This document shows positions 53,295-62,728 of a DNA stretch of 64,000 nt, in pieces. The position numbers and the translations under genes were made by a program. Below the pieces are notes generated by a model. The model did no database searches. It was given only the letters and a program-made list of their open reading frames with translations, and had not been told where the DNA came from. Source of the stretch: Pseudomonas frederiksbergensis (GTDB taxonomy: Bacteria > Pseudomonadota > Gammaproteobacteria > Pseudomonadales > Pseudomonadaceae); NCBI RefSeq assembly GCF_900105495.1, contig NZ_FNTF01000002.1:3464501-3528500 (forward strand), read 5' to 3'. Position 1 is the first letter of the stretch, and the number at the start of each line of letters is the position of its first letter.

Positions 53295-54179
53295 TCAGGC
53301 CCGCGGTTGCAGTTCATCGATCATCTGCAAGCAATGATTCAACCCCGGCGATACGTCGCCCACGCGCCTGCTGAGAATGATCGGTGAGGTCGCGTTGTCT
53401 TCCAGCAACGGCGTGAAACCGATGTCGTCGCGGTGCAGCAATTGCACCGAGGCCGGCACCAGGGTGACACCGATTCCCGCTCCCACCAGACCGATGGCTG
53501 TTTGCAGCTCGTTGGTCCATTGCGCCACATGAATGCTCACGCCATAGGATTCGAACAACGCGATCACATGGTCGGCGTAGCTCGGGCGCGGATTGCCGGG
53601 GTACAGCACAAAAGGTTCTTTCGCCAATTCGCGAAGGCTGATCGGCCCGGCCAGTAAGGGGTGCCCGGCGGGCAGGGCGGCGACCAGTCGATCTTCAGTC
53701 AAAACCGTCTGGATGATCGCCGGATCATCGATGCGGATTCGGCCGAAACCAATGTCGATGCGCCCGGCCTTGAGCGCCTGCACTTGCTGCAGCGTGGTCA
53801 TTTCCGAGAGCCCCAGTTCAAGCTCCAGGGGCTCGCCGCTGCGCAAACGGCGAATCAGTTCCGGCAGCACTCCGTAGAGCGTCGACGGTGCAAAACCGAT
53901 GCCCAGCCAGGTCTTTTCGCCCAGACCGATCCGCCGCGTGTTGTCGCATACCTTGCTCAGTTGCTCGAGCAGGGCGGTGGAGTGCTCATGGAAAAACCGC
54001 CCGGCATCGGTCAGCTTCAGCGGCCGCCCGCGTTCCAGCAACAACACGCCCAGTTCATCCTCCAATTGCTGCATCTGCCGGCTCAGTGGCGGCTGGGCGA
54101 TGTGCAGCAGTTCGGCGGCACGGGTGAAATTGAGGGTTTGAGCCAACACCTGAAAATACCGCAGGTGACGCAGTTCCAT
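53295..54179 (-). CDS. catR: LysR-type regulator of catechol genes
   Basis: The 294-residue protein has an N-terminal LysR helix-turn-helix (about 1-60; RAAELLHIAQPPLSRQMQQL) and a C-terminal effector domain (about 90-290), as in CatR/BenM/CatM, which respond to cis,cis-muconate. It is divergent from catB, with an ATAC-N7-GTAT site in between. It activates catBCA. Confidence 0.93.
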   Translation of the reverse strand: MELRHLRYFQVLAQTLNFTRAAELLHIAQPPLSRQMQQLEDELGVLLLERGRPLKLTDAGRFFHEHSTALLEQLSKVCDNTRRIGLGEKTWLGIGFAPSTLYGVLPELIRRLRSGEPLELELGLSEMTTLQQVQALKAGRIDIGFGRIRIDDPAIIQTVLTEDRLVAALPAGHPLLAGPISLRELAKEPFVLYPGNPRPSYADHVIALFESYGVSIHVAQWTNELQTAIGLVGAGIGVTLVPASVQLLHRDDIGFTPLLEDNATSPIILSRRVGDVSPGLNHCLQMIDELQPRA

Positions 54180-54205
54180 GGGGCCTCCAGTCGCAAGTCG
54201 GTTGC

Positions 54206-54220
54206 ATACCTTAAAGGTAT
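54206..54220. promoter_or_regulatory. CatR recognition site
   Basis: ATACCTTAAAGGTAT is a perfect palindrome and matches the ATAC-N7-GTAT site of CatM/BenM-type LysR proteins. It lies 26 bases before the catR start and 87 before catB. A second palindrome CCAAT-TCTAT-ATTGG (54230-54244) lies downstream and may be the activation site. Confidence 0.75.
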
Positions 54221-54306
54221 CAAGTCAGACCAATTCTATATTGGCTTCCCGAAAAAAGCCGTACCAGAATCGGTTCCAGAACTTTAAGAACCTGACAGGT
54301 ATCGAC

Positions 54307-55455
54307 ATGCTTGCAACAGCCATTGAATCGATCGAGACGATCATCGTCGATCTGCCGACCATCCGCCCGCACAAGCTGGCGATGCACACCATGCAGAACC
54401 AGACCCTGGTGATCATTCGCGTGCGTTGCGCCGACGGCATTGAAGGCATTGGCGAATCCACCACCATCGGTGGCCTGGCCTACGGCAACGAAAGCCCTGA
54501 GAGCATCAAGACCAACATCGACAAACATTTCGCGCCGCTGTTGCTGAGCCAGGACAGCGCCAACGTGAATGCTGCGATGTTGCGTCTGGAGCGCAGCATC
54601 CGTGGCAACACGTTCGCTAAATCAGGTATCGAAACCGCCTTGCTCGACGCTCAGGGCAAACGCCTTGGGCTGCCGGTCAGCGAGTTGCTGGGCGGCCGCG
54701 TTCGCGATGCCCTGCCAGTGGCGTGGACCCTGGCCAGTGGGGACACCGGCAGGGACATCGCCGAAGCGGAGAAAATGCTCGACCTGCGACGCCATCGGAT
54801 TTTCAAACTGAAAATCGGTGCCGGCGAAGTCAACCGCGACCTGGCTCACGTCATTGCAATCAAGAAAGCCTTGGGCGACCGCGCCAGCGTGCGGGTCGAT
54901 GTCAATCAGGCCTGGGACGAAGCGGTCGCGCTGCGCGCCTGCCGGATCCTGGGAACCAACGGCATCGACTTGATCGAACAGCCGATCTCGCGCAATAACC
55001 GCTCCGGCATGGCGCGCCTGAATGCCATGAGCCCGGCGCCGATCATGGCCGACGAATCCATCGAGTGCGTGGAAGACGCCTTCAACCTGGCCCGTGAAGG
55101 CGCGGCCTCGGTGTTCGCCCTGAAAATCGCCAAGAACGGCGGCCCGCGCGCCGTGCTGCGAACTGCGGCCATCGCCGAAGCGGCCGGTATCGGTCTGTAT
55201 GGCGGCACCATGCTCGAAGGCGGCGTCGGCACCCTGGCCTCGGCCCATGCTTTTGTCACGCTGAACAAACTGGCGTGGGACACCGAGCTGTTCGGTCCGC
55301 TGCTGCTGACTGAAGACATTCTCAGCGAGCCGCTGGTTTATCGCGATTTCGAGCTGCACGTGCCGAAAACGCCGGGGTTGGGCCTGAACCTCGATGAAGA
55401 ACGTCTGGCGTTCTTCCGCCGAGACAAAACGTCTACTGCCATTCATCAAGCCTGA
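54307..55455 (+). CDS. catB: Muconate cycloisomerase
   Basis: The 382-residue enolase-superfamily enzyme converts cis,cis-muconate to muconolactone. It has the lysine motif KLKIGAGE (near 170), metal ligands in RVDVNQAWDE, LIEQPIS and MADESIE, and the C-terminal GGTMLEGG stretch. The start is ATG 54307. It is the first gene of catBCA. Confidence 0.96.
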   Translation: MLATAIESIETIIVDLPTIRPHKLAMHTMQNQTLVIIRVRCADGIEGIGESTTIGGLAYGNESPESIKTNIDKHFAPLLLSQDSANVNAAMLRLERSIRGNTFAKSGIETALLDAQGKRLGLPVSELLGGRVRDALPVAWTLASGDTGRDIAEAEKMLDLRRHRIFKLKIGAGEVNRDLAHVIAIKKALGDRASVRVDVNQAWDEAVALRACRILGTNGIDLIEQPISRNNRSGMARLNAMSPAPIMADESIECVEDAFNLAREGAASVFALKIAKNGGPRAVLRTAAIAEAAGIGLYGGTMLEGGVGTLASAHAFVTLNKLAWDTELFGPLLLTEDILSEPLVYRDFELHVPKTPGLGLNLDEERLAFFRRDKTSTAIHQA

Positions 55456-55465
55456 GGAGAGCATC

Positions 55466-55756
55466 ATGCTGTTCCACGTAAAAATGACCGTGAACCTGCC
55501 GGTCGATATGAATCCCGAAGCAGCCGCGAAGCTGAAGGCTGACGAAAAGGCCCTGGCCCTGCGCCTGCAAGAGCAAGGCAAGTGGCGTCACCTGTGGCGC
55601 ATCGCCGGACACTATGCCAATTACAGCGTTTTCGACGTCGACAGCGTGCAGGAGCTGCACGACCTGCTCATGCAATTGCCGTTGTTTCCGTACATGGCGA
55701 TCGAGGTCGAGGCGCTGTGCCGGCATCCTTCTTCCATTCGCGAGGATGACCGCTGA
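55466..55756 (+). CDS. catC: Muconolactone delta-isomerase
   Basis: The 96-residue protein matches CatC: MLFHVKMTVNLPVD, then LWRIAGHYANYSVFD and LPLFPYMAIEVEAL. It turns muconolactone into 3-oxoadipate enol-lactone. It is 10 bases after catB, with GAGGAGAGC upstream. Confidence 0.96.
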   Translation: MLFHVKMTVNLPVDMNPEAAAKLKADEKALALRLQEQGKWRHLWRIAGHYANYSVFDVDSVQELHDLLMQLPLFPYMAIEVEALCRHPSSIREDDR

Positions 55757-55811
55757 ACCCAGCCTGTTCAGTTCGCTACGCTAATAATTACAAGATGAGG
55801 AACCCACCAAA

Positions 55812-56741
55812 ATGAACGTCAAGATTTCCCACACTGCCGGTGTCCAGAAGTTTCTCGAAGAGGCCAGCGGCCTGCATAACGAGGCCGGCGACCCGCGGGT
55901 CAAGGCGCTGGTCTACCGCATTCTGCGCGATTCGGTGAACATCATCGAAGACCTGGCCGTGACCCCGGAAGAATTCTGGAAAGCCGTCAACTACCTCAAC
56001 GTGCTGGGCGCGCGTCAAGAGGCCGGGTTGGTGGTGGCCGGGCTCGGTCTCGAACACTACCTCGACCTGCTGATGGACGCCGAAGACGAGCAGGCCGGCA
56101 AGGCCGGCGGCACGCCGCGGACCATCGAAGGCCCGCTGTACGTGGCGGGTGCGCCGCTGTCGGAAGGCGAAGCGCGACTGGATGACGGCGTCGATCCGGG
56201 GGTGGTGCTGTTCATGCAGGGCCAGGTCAAGAACACCGCCGGCGAACCGTTGGCCGGTGCGGTGGTGGACGTCTGGCACGCCAACACTGGCGGCACTTAC
56301 TCCTACTTCGATACCACTCAATCGGAGTTCAACCTGCGTCGTCGTATCGTCACCGATGCCGAGGGTCGTTATCGCTTTCGCAGCATCGTGCCGTCGGGCT
56401 ATGGCTGCCCGCCGGACGGTCCGACCCAGCAACTGCTCGATCAACTGGGCCGTCATGGGCAACGGCCGGCGCACATTCACTTCTTCATTTCCGCGCCGGA
56501 TCATCGTCACCTGACCACCCAGATCAACCTCGATGGCGATCAGTACCTGCACGACGATTTCGCCTATGCCACTCGCGATGAGCTGATTGCCAAAATCACC
56601 TTCAGTGACGATCCACAGCGCGCGGCGGCCCATGGTGTCAGCGGTCGTTTTGCCGAAATCGACTTCGATTTCACCTTGCAGACCACCGCGCAACCCGACG
56701 AGCAGCAACGCCACGAGCGGGTCCGCGCACTCGAGGACTGA
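55812..56741 (+). CDS. catA: Catechol 1,2-dioxygenase
   Basis: The 309-residue intradiol dioxygenase cleaves catechol between the hydroxyls to cis,cis-muconate. The Fe(III) ligands are two Tyr (NTGGTYSYF and SIVPSGYGCPP) and two His (RPAHIHFFIS). A helical N-terminal lipid-binding domain covers about 1-100. It follows catC after 55 bases. Confidence 0.97.
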   Translation: MNVKISHTAGVQKFLEEASGLHNEAGDPRVKALVYRILRDSVNIIEDLAVTPEEFWKAVNYLNVLGARQEAGLVVAGLGLEHYLDLLMDAEDEQAGKAGGTPRTIEGPLYVAGAPLSEGEARLDDGVDPGVVLFMQGQVKNTAGEPLAGAVVDVWHANTGGTYSYFDTTQSEFNLRRRIVTDAEGRYRFRSIVPSGYGCPPDGPTQQLLDQLGRHGQRPAHIHFFISAPDHRHLTTQINLDGDQYLHDDFAYATRDELIAKITFSDDPQRAAAHGVSGRFAEIDFDFTLQTTAQPDEQQRHERVRALED

Positions 56742-56764
56742 TATCCTCGAACAGCGGAACCGGG

Positions 56765-56794
56765 CCACGAGATAACCGACCGTTTATCTCGTGG
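56765..56794 (+). terminator. Hairpin after catA
   Basis: CCACGAGATAA-CCGACCGT-TTATCTCGTGG is an 11-base perfect stem 24 bases after the catA stop. The T tract is weak, so partial termination before benR is likely. Confidence 0.55.
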
Positions 56795-56862
56795 TCTTCG
56801 GCGTTTCGATCATTGCCCTGGATTGGCCCGACGTAACCTATAACAACAATGAGAGTGCCCCG

Positions 56863-57822
56863 ATGATGCAAGCGCAACTGTTGAGTCAGCGCAGCACCGT
56901 ATTCGACCATGCCGACCCTTACGCGGTGTCGGGCTACGTCAATCAGCATGTCGGTAACCATTGCATTCTGATGCCCCGGGCCGGGCGACCGCTGGCCAGC
57001 CTCAATCACCGCAAGTTTGCCAGCCTCGACCTGTGCCGCATCAGCTATGGCGGCAGCGTGCGCGTCACGTCGGGTGCGCTGGAAAGCATCTATCACCTGC
57101 AAGTGTTGCTGCGCGGCAACTGCCTGTGGCGCGGTCATGGCCAGGAACACTACTTCGCGCCCGGCGAGCTGTTGCTGATCAATCCCGATGATCCGGTGGA
57201 CCTGACGTATTCCGACGATTGCGAAAAATTCATCCTCAAAGTCCCCACCCCGTTGCTGGAATCCGTATGCGATGAGCAGCGCTGGCGGTACCCGGGGCAG
57301 GGCGTGCGGTTTCTGGAGAACCGTTACCAGCTCGATGAGCTGGAAGGCTTTGTCGGTCTGCTGGCGATGATTTGCCAGGAAGCCGAGGCCACCGAACAGA
57401 TTCCCAAGGTGCAGGAGCACTACGCGCAGATCATCGTCAGCAAGATGCTCAGCCTGATGAAGACCAACGTCAGCCGGATCAGTCTCGGCTCACAGACGGC
57501 CACGTTCGAGGTGATTGCCGACTACATCGCCGGCCACCTCAAACAGGACATCGACAGCGAAGAACTGGCACGCCAGGCGCGGATGAGCCTGCGCTCGCTG
57601 TACGGATTGTTCGAACGCAACGCCGGCACCACGCCGAAAAACTACATCCGGCAAAAACGCCTCGAGCGCATCAACGCCTGCCTGAGCGACCCGACCTGCA
57701 ACGTGCGCAATGTCACGGAAGTGGCGATGGATTACGGCTTCCTGCACCTGGGGCGGTTTTCCGACAGCTACCGCAAGCAGTTCGGCGAGTTGCCGTCGGA
57801 CACCCTCAAACGCCGCCACTGA
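56863..57822 (+). CDS. benR: AraC/XylS-type activator of benzoate genes
   Basis: The 319-residue protein has an N-terminal effector domain (about 1-200; AraC-binding-like cupin) and a C-terminal double helix-turn-helix (about 215-319; LARQARMSLRSLYGLFERN ... GRFSDSYRKQFGELPS). It is a BenR/XylS relative that binds benzoate and activates benABCD. Two TGCA-N6-GGATA repeats lie between it and benA. ATG 56863 or 56866. Confidence 0.94.
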   Translation: MMQAQLLSQRSTVFDHADPYAVSGYVNQHVGNHCILMPRAGRPLASLNHRKFASLDLCRISYGGSVRVTSGALESIYHLQVLLRGNCLWRGHGQEHYFAPGELLLINPDDPVDLTYSDDCEKFILKVPTPLLESVCDEQRWRYPGQGVRFLENRYQLDELEGFVGLLAMICQEAEATEQIPKVQEHYAQIIVSKMLSLMKTNVSRISLGSQTATFEVIADYIAGHLKQDIDSEELARQARMSLRSLYGLFERNAGTTPKNYIRQKRLERINACLSDPTCNVRNVTEVAMDYGFLHLGRFSDSYRKQFGELPSDTLKRRH

Positions 57823-57862
57823 CCTGGCAAACACCGCCCATCCCTGTGGGAGCATGGCTGCT

Positions 57863-57970
57863 GATCGTTCCCACGCTCCCGCGTGGGAATGCAGCCCGGG
57901 ACGCTCTGCGTCCCAAAAGCGGACGCGGAGCGTCCCTTGAGGCATTCCCACGCAGAGCGTGGGAACGATC
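57863..57970. repeat. Full GATCGTTCCCACGC repeat element (copy 3)
   Basis: The 108-base element has the same outer and inner arms as copies 1 and 2 (inner GGACGCTCTGCGTC / GGACGCGGAGCGTCC). It lies between benR and the BenR-site of benA, only 12 bases from the first repeat. Confidence 0.9.
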
Positions 57971-57981
57971 AAAAATCCTGC

Positions 57982-58017
57982 TGCACAAAACGGATACAGG
58001 TCTGCACCCAGCGGATA
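57982..58017 (+). promoter_or_regulatory. BenR/XylS direct-repeat operator before benA
   Basis: TGCACAAAACGGATA (57982-57996) and TGCACCCAGCGGATA (58003-58017) are a direct repeat TGCA-N6-GGATA with a 21-base period, as at the XylS-dependent Pm promoter. A TAGCAT -10-like box follows at 58039, 37 bases before the benA start. The spacing suggests the downstream repeat overlaps the -35 region. Confidence 0.85.
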
Positions 58018-58080
58018 GTCCACCCCATCCCCCCGTCCTAGCATGGCCCTGCCTGAATAAAAACAATGGAGGCGGCGGCC

Positions 58081-59445
58081 ATGTCCCTGCGACCCGAATA
58101 CCTTCACTCCCTGCTCGAAGATGACAAAGAACAGGGTATCTATCGCTGTAAGCGCGAAATGTTTACTGACCCGCGGCTGTTCGATCTCGAGATGCAGCAC
58201 ATCTTCGAAGGCAACTGGCTGTACCTGGCCCACGAAAGCCAGATCCCCAACAAAAACGATTTCTACACCACCACCATGGGGCGCCAGTCGATCTTCATCG
58301 CGCGCAACAAGGACGGTGAACTCAATGCGTTCCTCAACGCCTGCAGCCATCGCGGCGCGACGCTGTGCCGGCACAAATCCGGCAACAAGAGTTCGTACAC
58401 CTGCCCATTCCACGGCTGGACCTTCAACAACTCCGGCAAGCTGCTCAAGGTCAAGGATCCGGCCGAAGCGGGCTACCCGGCGAGCTTCAACTGCGAAGGC
58501 TCCCACGACCTGACCAAAGTCGCGCGTTTCGAGTCATATCGCGGTTTCCTGTTCGGCAGCCTCAAGGCCGATGTCGTGCCGCTGGTTGAACACCTGGGCG
58601 AGTCGGCAAAGATCATCGACATGATCGTCGACCAGTCCGCCGATGGCCTGGAAGTGCTGCGTGGTTCTTCCAGCTACATCTACGAAGGCAACTGGAAGCT
58701 CACCGCCGAAAACGGTGCCGACGGCTATCACGTCAGCTCCGTGCACTGGAATTACGCCGCTACCCAGAACCAGCGCAAGCAACGCGAGGCCGGCGATTGC
58801 AACCCGACCATGAGTGCCGGCAGTTGGGCCAAGCAGGGCGGTGGTTTCTATTCCTTCGACAAGGGCCACATGCTGCTCTGGACCCGTTGGGCCAACCCTG
58901 AAGATCGCCCGTTGTACGAGCGTCGCGATGAACTGGCCCAGGACTTCGGCAAGGCCCGCGCCGACTGGATGATCGAGAACTCGCGCAACCTGTGCCTGTA
59001 CCCGAACGTGTACCTGATGGACCAGTTCAGTTCGCAGATCCGTATCGCCCGGCCGATCTCGGTCAACCGCACGGAAATCACCATTTACTGCATCGCCCCC
59101 AAAGGCGAAAGCGACCACGCCCGTTCGAGCCGGATTCGTCAGTACGAAGACTTCTTCAACGTCAGCGGCATGGCGACCCCGGACGACCTGGAAGAGTTTC
59201 GTTCCTGCCAGACCAGTTATCAGGGCAGCGTGACCGCCTGGAACGACATGTCCCGTGGCGCCGAACACTGGATCGAAGGCGCCGATGAGGCGGCCAGGGA
59301 AATCGACCTGCATCCGCTGCTCAGCGGTGTGCGCACCGAAGACGAAGGCCTGTTCGTGCTGCAACACAAGTATTGGCAGCAGACCATGCTCAAGGCCTTG
59401 GCCGCCGAGCAGTCCGAACTGATTCCTGTGGAGGCCGTGCAATGA
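58081..59445 (+). CDS. benA: Benzoate 1,2-dioxygenase large (alpha) subunit
   Basis: The 454-residue oxygenase subunit has a Rieske 2Fe-2S centre (CSHRGATLC and TCPFHGW) and a mononuclear Fe site ([15 protein letters not shown]). With BenB it forms the terminal oxygenase, converting benzoate to a cis-1,2-dihydrodiol. The start is ATG 58081 after GGAGGCGG. Its stop overlaps the benB start. Confidence 0.96.
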   Translation: MSLRPEYLHSLLEDDKEQGIYRCKREMFTDPRLFDLEMQHIFEGNWLYLAHESQIPNKNDFYTTTMGRQSIFIARNKDGELNAFLNACSHRGATLCRHKSGNKSSYTCPFHGWTFNNSGKLLKVKDPAEAGYPASFNCEGSHDLTKVARFESYRGFLFGSLKADVVPLVEHLGESAKIIDMIVDQSADGLEVLRGSSSYIYEGNWKLTAENGADGYHVSSVHWNYAATQNQRKQREAGDCNPTMSAGSWAKQGGGFYSFDKGHMLLWTRWANPEDRPLYERRDELAQDFGKARADWMIENSRNLCLYPNVYLMDQFSSQIRIARPISVNRTEITIYCIAPKGESDHARSSRIRQYEDFFNVSGMATPDDLEEFRSCQTSYQGSVTAWNDMSRGAEHWIEGADEAAREIDLHPLLSGVRTEDEGLFVLQHKYWQQTMLKALAAEQSELIPVEAVQ

Positions 59446-59930
59446 CCATCACCTATGACGCCGTGCGTGATTTTCTCTACCGCGAAGCGCGCTACCTCGA
59501 CGACCGGCAGTGGGACGAATGGCTGGAGTTGTACGCCCAGGATGCAACGTTCTGGATGCCGTCCTGGGACGACAACGACGAGCTGACCGAAGACCCGCAG
59601 CGGGAAATCTCGCTGATCTGGTACGGCAACCGCACCGGCCTGGAAGACCGCGTCTTCCGCATCAAGACCGAGCGTTCCAGCGCCACCATGCCGGACACCC
59701 GCACCTCGCACAACATCAGCAACATCGAGCTGCTCGAACAGGCCGACGGCATGTGTAAGGTGCGTTTCAACTGGCACACCCTGAGCTTTCGCTACAAGAC
59801 CGTCGACAGCTATTTCGGCAGCAGTTTCTACACCCTCGATGTGCGCGGTGAAAACCCGCTGATCAAGGCCAAGAAAGTGATCCTGAAGAACGATTACGTT
59901 CGCCAGGTCATCGATGTCTACCACCTGTGA
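59442..59930 (+). CDS. benB: Benzoate 1,2-dioxygenase small (beta) subunit
   Basis: The 162-residue protein has the NTF2-like beta-subunit fold ([33 protein letters not shown]). It overlaps benA by four bases and precedes benC by ten. Confidence 0.96.
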   Translation: MTITYDAVRDFLYREARYLDDRQWDEWLELYAQDATFWMPSWDDNDELTEDPQREISLIWYGNRTGLEDRVFRIKTERSSATMPDTRTSHNISNIELLEQADGMCKVRFNWHTLSFRYKTVDSYFGSSFYTLDVRGENPLIKAKKVILKNDYVRQVIDVYHL

Positions 59931-59940
59931 GGCAGCGGTC

Positions 59941-60954
59941 ATGACTCATTCCATCGCATTCAATTTCGAAGACGGTGTCACCCGATTCATCGACGCCAAT
60001 GTCGGCGAAACCGTGGCCGATGCCGCGTATCGCCAGGGCATCAATATTCCACTGGATTGCCGCGACGGCGCTTGCGGTACCTGCAAATGCTTCGCCGAGG
60101 CCGGCCGTTATGATTTGGGCGAGGAATACATCGAAGATGCACTCAGCGCGGAAGAGGCCGAACAAGGTTTTGTCCTGACCTGCCAGATGCGCGCCCAGAG
60201 CGATTGCGTAGTGCGCGTGCCGACCTCATCCGAGGTATGCCGCACCCGCCAGGCCAGTTACGACGCGACCATCAGTGCCGTGCGCCAGTTGTCCGACAGC
60301 ACCATCGCGCTGTCGATCAAGGGCGAAGCCCTGAGCAAACTGGCGTTCCTGCCGGGGCAATACGTGAACCTGGGGATTCCCGGCAGCGAGCAGACCCGCG
60401 CCTATTCGTTCAGCTCGTTGCAGCGCGACGGCGAGGTCAGTTTCCTGATCCGCAACGTGCCCGGCGGCTTGATGAGCAGCTTCCTCACCGGCATGGCCAA
60501 AGCCGGCGACAGCATGAGCCTGGCGGGGCCGTTGGGCAGTTTCTATCTGCGCGACATTCGCCGTCCGTTGTTGCTGCTGGCCGGCGGTACGGGGCTGGCA
60601 CCGTTTACCGCGATGCTGGAAAAAATTGCCGAGCAGGGCAGTGAACACCCGTTGCATTTGATCTACGGCGTGACCAACGATTTCGATCTGGTGGAAATGG
60701 ATCGACTGGAAGCCTTTGCCGCGCGAATCCCGAACTTCAGCTTCAGTGCCTGCGTCGCCAACCCAGAGAGTCAGCATCCGCTCAAGGGTTATGTGACCCA
60801 GCACATCGAGCCGCAGCATCTGAACGAAGGCGACGTCGATGTCTACCTGTGCGGCCCGCCGCCGATGGTCGAGGCGGTCAGCCAGTTCATCCGTGAAAAA
60901 GGCATCGCGCCGACAAACTTTTACTACGAGAAATTTGCCGCCAGCGCCGCATAA
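59941..60954 (+). CDS. benC: Benzoate 1,2-dioxygenase electron transfer component
   Basis: The 337-residue reductase has an N-terminal plant-type 2Fe-2S domain (CRDGACGTCKCFAEAG and LTCQM), an FAD domain (RAYSFSS) and an NAD-binding domain (LLLAGGTGLAPF; VYLCGPPPMVEAV). It passes electrons from NADH to BenAB. Confidence 0.96.
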   Translation: MTHSIAFNFEDGVTRFIDANVGETVADAAYRQGINIPLDCRDGACGTCKCFAEAGRYDLGEEYIEDALSAEEAEQGFVLTCQMRAQSDCVVRVPTSSEVCRTRQASYDATISAVRQLSDSTIALSIKGEALSKLAFLPGQYVNLGIPGSEQTRAYSFSSLQRDGEVSFLIRNVPGGLMSSFLTGMAKAGDSMSLAGPLGSFYLRDIRRPLLLLAGGTGLAPFTAMLEKIAEQGSEHPLHLIYGVTNDFDLVEMDRLEAFAARIPNFSFSACVANPESQHPLKGYVTQHIEPQHLNEGDVDVYLCGPPPMVEAVSQFIREKGIAPTNFYYEKFAASAA

Positions 60955-60975
60955 GCATCAGCACGACACCGTCTC

Positions 60976-61122
60976 TGTAGCAGCTGCCGAGCCTGCGAGG
61001 CTGCGTTCGGCTGCGAAGCAGTCGTAAAACCTGACGACACGGTGTTCCTGAAACACCGCATTGTTTGATCTCACGACTGCTTCGCAGCCGAACGCAGCCT
61101 CGCAGGCTCGGCAGCTGCTACA
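60976..61122. repeat. Inverted repeat with 50-bp perfect arms between benC and benD
   Basis: The arms (60976-61025 and 61073-61122; core GCCGAGCCTGCGAGGCTGCG) are exact complements with a 47-base spacer. The element fills most of the 211-base gap in the operon. The spacer also holds a small hairpin (GGTGTTCCTGAAACACC). Confidence 0.95.
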
Positions 61123-61165
61123 GATAGCCGTTCCCTGCGAAATTGATTTTCGCATCGAGGTATTT

Positions 61166-61939
61166 ATGAACAGATTCACAGATAAAGTCGCGCTGATTAC
61201 CGGCGCAGCCCAAGGCATTGGTCGGCGCGTTGCCGAGCGCATGGCGGTGGAAGGTGCGCGGTTGATTCTGGTCGATCGCTCCGAGCGGGTGTTCGAGGTT
61301 CAGCAGCAATTGGGGCAGGGCAGCCAGGTGCTCGCGCTGACCGCCGATCTTGAGCAATACAGCGAATGCAGCCGCGTCATGCAAACCGCCGTCGAGCGTT
61401 TCGGGCGTCTGGATGTGCTGGTCAATAATGTGGGGGGGACGATCTGGGCCAAGCCTTTTGAGCATTACGAAGCGTCGCAGATTGAGGCTGAGGTGCGCCG
61501 TTCACTGTTTCCGACGCTGTGGTGCTGTCATGCCGCGCTGCCGTTCATGCTCGAGCAGGGCAGCGGCGCCATCGTCAATGTTTCGTCCATCGCCACGCGC
61601 AGTGTCAATCGCGTGCCGTACGGTGCGGCGAAGGGAGGGGTCAACGCGCTGACCGCTTGCCTGGCCTTTGAAACCGCCGGTCGCGGGATTCGGGTCAATG
61701 CCACCGCGCCCGGTGGCACTGAAGCGCCGCCGCGGGTCATTCCGCGCAACAGCGCTGATCAGAGCGAACAAGAGAAGGTCTGGTATCAGCAGATAGTCGA
61801 CCAGACGCTCGACAGCAGTTTGATGAAGCGCTATGGCACGCTGGATGAACAGGCAAGCGCAATTCTGTTTCTGGCCAGCGACGAAGCGTCTTACATTACC
61901 GGCATGATCATGCCGGTCGGTGGCGGCGACCTCGGTTGA
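61166..61939 (+). CDS. benD: Benzoate cis-diol (1,6-dihydroxycyclohexa-2,4-diene-1-carboxylate) dehydrogenase
   Basis: The 257-residue short-chain dehydrogenase converts the diol to catechol with NAD+ and loss of CO2. It has the cofactor motif TGAAQGIGRRV, NNVGG near 85, and the catalytic Tyr-Lys in YGAAKGG. The start is ATG 61166 with a CATCGAGGTATTT ribosome site. Confidence 0.94.
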   Translation: MNRFTDKVALITGAAQGIGRRVAERMAVEGARLILVDRSERVFEVQQQLGQGSQVLALTADLEQYSECSRVMQTAVERFGRLDVLVNNVGGTIWAKPFEHYEASQIEAEVRRSLFPTLWCCHAALPFMLEQGSGAIVNVSSIATRSVNRVPYGAAKGGVNALTACLAFETAGRGIRVNATAPGGTEAPPRVIPRNSADQSEQEKVWYQQIVDQTLDSSLMKRYGTLDEQASAILFLASDEASYITGMIMPVGGGDLG

Positions 61940-61944
61940 TTCAC

Positions 61945-62307
61945 TTACAAGCGACGCTGAAACGCTTTGATGATTCTGAGCGTGGCGTTGCTGGTGTTCA
62001 GGTTCTGGACCGCGTCCAGCGGATACCAGATGCAATCGAAGATTTCGTTTTGTGGGCGGGCCTCATCCGCGTTCTCCACGGAGGCCTCGTAAACATGGTG
62101 TTGGGTGCTGGCCGTTTGCAATTCCATCAGGTACAGCATCCCAGCGACCCCAAGCCCGGTCTCTTCCTGGAGCTCTCGTGTGGCGGCGTCGGCAATGGCT
62201 TCACCACGTTCAACCTTTCCGCCGGGCAGCATCCACCGACTCCTTGGCTTGCGCACCAGGAGAATGTGTCGGTGTTGCTCGCAAATGACGGTCGCGCGTA
62301 CTTTCAT
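61945..62307 (-). CDS. NUDIX hydrolase
   Basis: The 120-residue protein has the Nudix box [20 protein letters not shown] followed by ETG. It converges on benD, ending five bases from its stop. The substrate is unknown. Confidence 0.9.
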   Translation of the reverse strand: MKVRATVICEQHRHILLVRKPRSRWMLPGGKVERGEAIADAATRELQEETGLGVAGMLYLMELQTASTQHHVYEASVENADEARPQNEIFDCIWYPLDAVQNLNTSNATLRIIKAFQRRL

Positions 62308-62518
62308 GTGTTACCCGATTGCTGTTTGTCATAAAACAGTCATAAAAATGCAATATTCGAGCCGAGGTGTCTGCCTCAATGGTTGGAGTGATGGACGAGG
62401 CTGGAAGTGCAATCGCGTTTCGAAATACTGGCGCGACGTCTGGTCGGCACTTCTTGAAGGGGCGGGTGTAAGGTATTCAAGTGAATCCAGGATCATCACT
62501 GCCGAAATGGAGGTGACT

Positions 62519-62722
62519 ATGAGCGTTCCGATGCTGACCAAAATGCACATGAACGGTTATGACGTACTCAGCGTGAACAACGGCCCGTGGCGGGTGTGCA
62601 CCAAAGGTGACCGGCTTGGAGCCTTTGGCAGTAAAGAGGAAGCACTGGCCTTTGCGGCCGCTCTTCCCGGCTACAAGGCCAAGGCGAGTCGGCCTGCACG
62701 CAGCCAGCAATCAGACAAATAG
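62519..62722 (+). CDS. Small protein of unknown function (67 aa)
   Basis: A GGAGGTGACT ribosome site precedes the ATG. The protein (MSVPMLTKMHMNGYDVLSVN; then GPWRVCTKGDRLGAFGSKEE and ALAFAAALP) has a strand-strand-helix layout similar to DUF2188 and to the protein at 24237. The terminator follows. Confidence 0.7.
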   Translation: MSVPMLTKMHMNGYDVLSVNNGPWRVCTKGDRLGAFGSKEEALAFAAALPGYKAKASRPARSQQSDK

Positions 62723-62728
62723 CACGCT

